NCBI GenBank assembly: GCA_900314975.1
Contig: OMXI01000028.1
Location: 1-64,000, forward strand
Length of the DNA stretch: 64,000 nucleotides
Origin: an uncultured Eubacteriales bacterium
Lineage (GTDB): Bacteria > Bacillota > Clostridia > Oscillospirales > Ruminococcaceae
Direction: 5' to 3'
Notes under the pieces: generated by a model
The model's input: the letters and a program-made list of their open reading frames with translations, nothing else
Told to the model about the DNA's origin: nothing
Database searches by the model: none
Shown here: in pieces, positions 60,955 through 64,000 of the stretch
How positions within the stretch are numbered: position 1 is the first letter of the stretch
Layout of the letters: each line of letters begins with the position of its first letter
Program-made: the position numbers and the translations under genes

Positions 60955-62181
60955 TCAGTAGGAAATTATACTGCCGTTCTGACCTTCGGGCTGATACCAG
61001 ATGCCAAGGCTTATCGCCTCGTAATCGGCGGTGTCCTTCTTTATTTTGAAAAGAGCTTCATAGCATTTTTCACCCGTAACGTGAGAATACTCAGGCACAT
61101 AGACATACTGCGATGCCGGACAGGACACAAAGGTCAGATACATCGGGTCTTTAACAGTGTACTTTTCACCGTTTTCGTAGGTCAGCTCAAGGTTTATCTT
61201 TTTGACCTCTCCCGACGCCTTATCAAAAATGTATGCTCCGTCCTCCTTGGTACAGTAGATGCTCTTATCGGTGACGAAAAAGTCAACGCCGATATTCTCA
61301 ATGAGTTGTTTTTCGATTTGTCCGTCAAGGTCACGCCTGTATAATGTCCATTTATGGTCGCCAAGATACTTGTTATAATACACACCGTCAGAGGTCGCCT
61401 GCAAGCGCACCGCCTTATCATCGAGCTTTGTGAGCTTGTGCGTTTTCATATCGTAATGCCACAGCTCGTAATTTTCATTGGTTATATAAAAATGCTCACC
61501 GCTGACATCTGCGTACCACATCGGAGAATCACCGATGAGCACAGGCTCGCAAGTCTGTTTCATAGTTTTTGCATCGACTGTGTAGAACCAGTTCTGCCCC
61601 ATAATGTACAGCACACCGTCTCTGAACATATAGCCGAAAGCACCCTTGTGATCCGGTTCGAGCTTTGCGTCAAGGTCGGAATAATAGGTATTTTCAAACA
61701 CAGTTCTGATCTCGCCGCCTGATTTATAAAACAGCTTTTTGCAGTCACTTTGAGTGTACAGCGTATAATAATAGCCGCCGCTTGTCATTACGGGCGAGTT
61801 CATCGGCTGAAATTCAAGGCAGCCCTCTGAGGTGTTCTCGTCATGGGCACAGCCGGTAATATCACAAAAAGAGCTGATGTGCCCTGTGGCAAGGTCTATC
61901 TTTTTCTTTTCATCCGTCTGCCATATCATAAATTCACTGCCGTTGAAATTATATCCGCTGTCAAGCAGTCCACGTCTGCGGTCATTTATCTCAACAGTAT
62001 CGCTGACCTCACGCTTCGCTTCCTTTTCAAGCTTTTCCTGCGTTTGGCTGACATCGACATAACCGCCCTGTGAGCTGTCTGGTGAAGAAATATCCTTTTG
62101 TGAGCTGCTGCCTGATGAACAAGCTGTCATCAAAATAGCTGCGGAAATTGCGGTACTGATAATTCTTGCTTTTGTTTTCAT
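60955..62181 (-). CDS. Lipoprotein with repeat (propeller-like) body
   Basis: 408 residues. Signal and lipobox AAILMTACSSGSSS, a Ser/Gln-rich linker, then repeated short beta motifs with aromatic Y-x-Y, W-Y and D-G-V-L-Y pattern (DGVLYIMGQNWFYTVDAKT; DVSGEHFYITNENYELWHYD; TSDGVYYNKYLGDHKWTLYRRD), as in DUF5050-like or beta-propeller lipoproteins. It is anchored outside the cell and could bind ligands or sense envelope damage. GGGGGT lies before ATG 62181. Its promoter is the mirror of the ECF sigma gene's promoter. Confidence 0.82.
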   Translation of the reverse strand: MKTKARIISTAISAAILMTACSSGSSSQKDISSPDSSQGGYVDVSQTQEKLEKEAKREVSDTVEINDRRRGLLDSGYNFNGSEFMIWQTDEKKKIDLATGHISSFCDITGCAHDENTSEGCLEFQPMNSPVMTSGGYYYTLYTQSDCKKLFYKSGGEIRTVFENTYYSDLDAKLEPDHKGAFGYMFRDGVLYIMGQNWFYTVDAKTMKQTCEPVLIGDSPMWYADVSGEHFYITNENYELWHYDMKTHKLTKLDDKAVRLQATSDGVYYNKYLGDHKWTLYRRDLDGQIEKQLIENIGVDFFVTDKSIYCTKEDGAYIFDKASGEVKKINLELTYENGEKYTVKDPMYLTFVSCPASQYVYVPEYSHVTGEKCYEALFKIKKDTADYEAISLGIWYQPEGQNGSIISY

Positions 62182-62199
62182 GATACTGACCCCCTTTAT

Positions 62200-62235
62200 T
62201 TATACTGACGCAGCAAGGCGGCAAAGCACTACACA
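62200..62235 (-). promoter_or_regulatory. ECF-type promoter of the lipoprotein operon
   Basis: Minus strand: TGTGTAGTG (62235-62227), 16 nt, CGTCAGTATAA (62210-62200). Identical elements and spacing occur on the plus strand at 62276. Confidence 0.85.
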
Positions 62236-62275
62236 TTTTTCCGCTTGATTTTTATTTGCACAAAATCTATAATGA

Positions 62276-62311
62276 TGTGTAGTGTGAACGATATTTTTTA
62301 CGTCAGTATAA
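62276..62311 (+). promoter_or_regulatory. ECF-type promoter of the sigma/anti-sigma operon
   Basis: TGTGTAGTG (62276-62284), 16 nt, CGTCAGTATAA (62301-62311), 18 nt before the GTG start. Likely autoregulated. Confidence 0.85.
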
Positions 62312-62328
62312 GTGAGGAGGTGTGACAG

Positions 62329-62886
62329 GTGGACGACGAAAGCATTATCGAGCTGTTTTTTGAGCGTGACGAAAAGGCTCTGGACGAAGTGGCAGGCAAG
62401 TACAATGCACTTTGTTCAAAAATAGCAATGAACATTCTTTGTGACGCAGGCGAGAGCGAAGAAGCTGTGAATGACACCTGGCTCAAGGCGTGGAAAACCA
62501 TTCCTCCGACAAGACCCAAAAGCCTTGGGGCATATCTTTCGGTCATAGTAAGAAACATCTCGCTTGACAGGTTCAGAAAGAAAAAAGCTGCCAAGCGCAT
62601 TGATGACACACTTGTCAGCACACTCGATGAAGTCGCACAGATGCTGCCCGCCGAAATGAATATTGAACGCCGCACCGAGCAGCGTCAGCTTATCGAGAGG
62701 ATAAATCTCTTTCTTAAAAAGCTCCCCAAGGGTCAGCGAATTATTTTCGTAAGACGGTATTTTTACCTTGACAGCATCAAGGAGATATCGCAGCGTTACG
62801 GATACACCGAAAGCAACATTACCGTAACGCTGACAAGGATACGCAAAAAGCTTGCAGCATTTCTTGAAAAGGAGGGTCTGTTATGA
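62329..62886 (+). CDS. ECF-type RNA polymerase sigma factor
   Basis: 185 residues. Start GTG 62329 after GAGGAGGTGTGACAG. Region 2: LFFERDEKALDEVAGKYNALCSKIAMNILCDAGESEEAVNDTWLKAWKTIPP, with RPKSLGAYLSVIVRNISLDRFRKKKA. Region 4: LPKGQRIIFVRRYFYLDSIKEISQRYGYTESNITVTLTRIRKKL. It recruits RNA polymerase to its own promoter and the divergent one. The anti-sigma-like gene overlaps its stop (ATGA). Confidence 0.95.
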   Translation: MDDESIIELFFERDEKALDEVAGKYNALCSKIAMNILCDAGESEEAVNDTWLKAWKTIPPTRPKSLGAYLSVIVRNISLDRFRKKKAAKRIDDTLVSTLDEVAQMLPAEMNIERRTEQRQLIERINLFLKKLPKGQRIIFVRRYFYLDSIKEISQRYGYTESNITVTLTRIRKKLAAFLEKEGLL

Positions 62887-63875
62887 ATGACAGCAGAGAG
62901 TTGAAAGCACTTTCGCTTTTGTCGGGGATAGACGAAAGCTTTGTTGACGAGGCACGAAATGCAGAAAAAATCGCTCTGATACAAAGGACAAAGAGATTTC
63001 CCCTGATGCTTGCAGCGGTGATAACTGTATTGGTCGTGTCTGCTGTAAGCGTGACAGCAGCTGTACAGGGGTACATCTCACACAGAAAAAATGTTGAGCA
63101 CGAATACACGAATCCAGCCTTTGTGGACGAGCTTGAAAAGCGTCAGGGACAGCCGATAGTTGCAGAAAATAAACATCTGCGGCTGACGGTGGACTCGATC
63201 ATCTCCGACAAGATGTATATTCAAGCAACCGCTACTCTTGAAGGGCTTGACGAACAAGGCAAGGCTTACATCAGCAAACACCTTTATCTTACCAAGGCGG
63301 ATTTTGAAAGGCTCAAAGACAGTGCACATTCCTATCTGCCGCATATGGTCACGGATATAGACGGTGCAGATCAGACTGTCAGATTCGATCAGGGTGCAGA
63401 TCTGTCGTACGGTCAGCGCGGCAAGCACACAGAAGGCTCGTTCACCTTCGGAGTTGCAAGGGCAAGGCTTATGGGCGCACAGACTGTTCATGTACGCTGC
63501 CTTGACTGGAGCAGCATAGGTATCAGGCAGGGTCTTGACGACCTGAAAGAGGGGATATTTGAGGGGATAGAGTTTGACCTTCCCGTGCAGACTAATTTCG
63601 ACACTCTCACCCTTGCCGCAGATACACGATACTTCTATGTTTCAGAGGTTGGTTTTTACAATGATCTTGGCGGGTGGCATGACGATGAAAATGTTGTGGT
63701 CCACTACTCTGACGGCAGCGAAGAAACGGTCGACCTTGACCACTCAAATTCATTCGGCGAAAAACTGTTTGAGCTTGAAAAGATACAAAGCGTGGAATAT
63801 ATGGGCACAACATATATAGCAAAGAAGATCGAAAAAGCTGAAAGTCCAACAGCAACACAACACCCGGGAGCATGA
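62883..63875 (+). CDS. Putative anti-sigma factor (DUF4179-like), single-pass membrane protein
   Basis: 330 residues. A short cytoplasmic N-terminus (~40 residues; DSRELKALSLLSGIDESFVDEA) is followed by one helix at about 38-60 (FPLMLAAVITVLVVSAVSVTAAV) and a large outer domain of DUF4179 type (LRLTVDSIISDKMYIQATATLEGLDEQGK...). It overlaps the sigma gene by four bases. It probably holds the ECF factor at the membrane until a signal is perceived. The N-terminal part lacks a ZAS zinc motif. Confidence 0.8.
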   Translation: MNDSRELKALSLLSGIDESFVDEARNAEKIALIQRTKRFPLMLAAVITVLVVSAVSVTAAVQGYISHRKNVEHEYTNPAFVDELEKRQGQPIVAENKHLRLTVDSIISDKMYIQATATLEGLDEQGKAYISKHLYLTKADFERLKDSAHSYLPHMVTDIDGADQTVRFDQGADLSYGQRGKHTEGSFTFGVARARLMGAQTVHVRCLDWSSIGIRQGLDDLKEGIFEGIEFDLPVQTNFDTLTLAADTRYFYVSEVGFYNDLGGWHDDENVVVHYSDGSEETVDLDHSNSFGEKLFELEKIQSVEYMGTTYIAKKIEKAESPTATQHPGA

Positions 63876-63893
63876 CTCCCGGGTGTTTTTATG
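63860..63893 (+). terminator. Terminator of the sigma/anti-sigma operon
   Basis: AACACCCGGGAG...CTCCCGGGTGTT followed by T run; the stop codon lies in the loop. Confidence 0.9.
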
Positions 63894-63924
63894 TATTATG
63901 ATATAACCACGACTTATGATCCCC

Positions 63925-64000
63925 GCCTCTTAGGCGGCGGTCATCTTAGTCTTTCGGTGGTGGGAATGAATCCCCCACCGAAACCCTAAGCGGCTAACGC
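63925..64000. other. Structured sequence at the right edge, possible IS200/IS605-type end
   Basis: Two hairpins: CCGCCTCTTAGGCGG, and TTTCGGTGG...CCCCCACCGAAA around GGAATGAATC. Such CACC/GGTGG hairpins with a GAAT loop resemble the ends of TnpB-carrying elements, where the reRNA/right end lies. The element itself would be outside the window. Confidence 0.35.

Overview
The window looks like a chromosomal stretch of a mid-GC Gram-positive gut-type Clostridia member, probably Ruminococcus-like (Oscillospiraceae). The reasons are the strong AGGAGG ribosome sites, frequent GTG/TTG starts, a yjdF-type leader with its gene, Firmicute-type two-component and ECF modules, and small integrative elements built from a RepA/DUF927 replication gene, a small excisionase and a tyrosine integrase. 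Genus-level assignment is inference. No rRNA, complete tRNA or CRISPR array is visible.

Layout. (1) 1-2085: right part of an integrative element: the C-terminus of a RepA-like ATPase, a homing-endonuclease-like HNH gene broken by one TGA, and the tail of a tyrosine integrase. (2) 2159-11555: ordinary cellular genes: YitT protein, pyruvate kinase with two small membrane-protein genes, a PhoB/PhoR-type pair, Ca2+/Na+ antiporter, Na+/phosphate cotransporter, and a Crp/Fnr regulator divergent from a ferredoxin. (3) 11702-39941: element A, bounded by a 66-bp repeat. It carries a YdcF lipoprotein, an AlbA pseudogene with a 21-bp repeat array, a phosphoesterase, yjdF, an XRE regulator, a NERD protein, a kinase/STAND ATPase module with three near-identical promoters, and a seven-gene dynamin-HerA-effector operon. 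A RepA-xis-int cassette closes it. (4) 39876-49959: element B, with a HipA-like kinase, DUF927 replication gene with iterons, xis, int and a TetR-regulated ABC exporter. (5) 49960-56763: an AT-rich patchwork (element C and remnants) with two nuclease-like defence candidates, an HNH-like protein and several broken genes. (6) 56764-63875: a RhuM-family gene, then an ABC export operon, a lipoprotein and an ECF sigma/anti-sigma pair.

How it fits together. Three 66-bp repeats (11702, 39876, 49894), each holding a tRNA-3'-end-like sequence and a terminator hairpin, mark a site where elements were inserted side by side. The short direct repeats next to each core differ in type, and the type matches at the two ends of each element. 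Inside element A, two groups look co-regulated. A 15-mer, GAATCCATTTTTATA, lies exactly 19 nt before the -10 box at 18223, 20971 and 23824, linking a membrane protein, a Ser/Thr kinase-STAND ATPase and a lipoprotein. The dynamin-HerA operon ends in two coupled pairs: an endonuclease toxin with a YezG-type immunity protein, and a metallopeptidase with a small protein. The two effectors share an N-terminal motif ending KTEF-x-KA. This operon is the best candidate in the window for an undescribed system, possibly toxin delivery or defence. At the right end, identical ECF-type promoter elements (TGTGTAGTG-N16-CGTCAGTATAA) face away from each other between the sigma gene and the lipoprotein gene.
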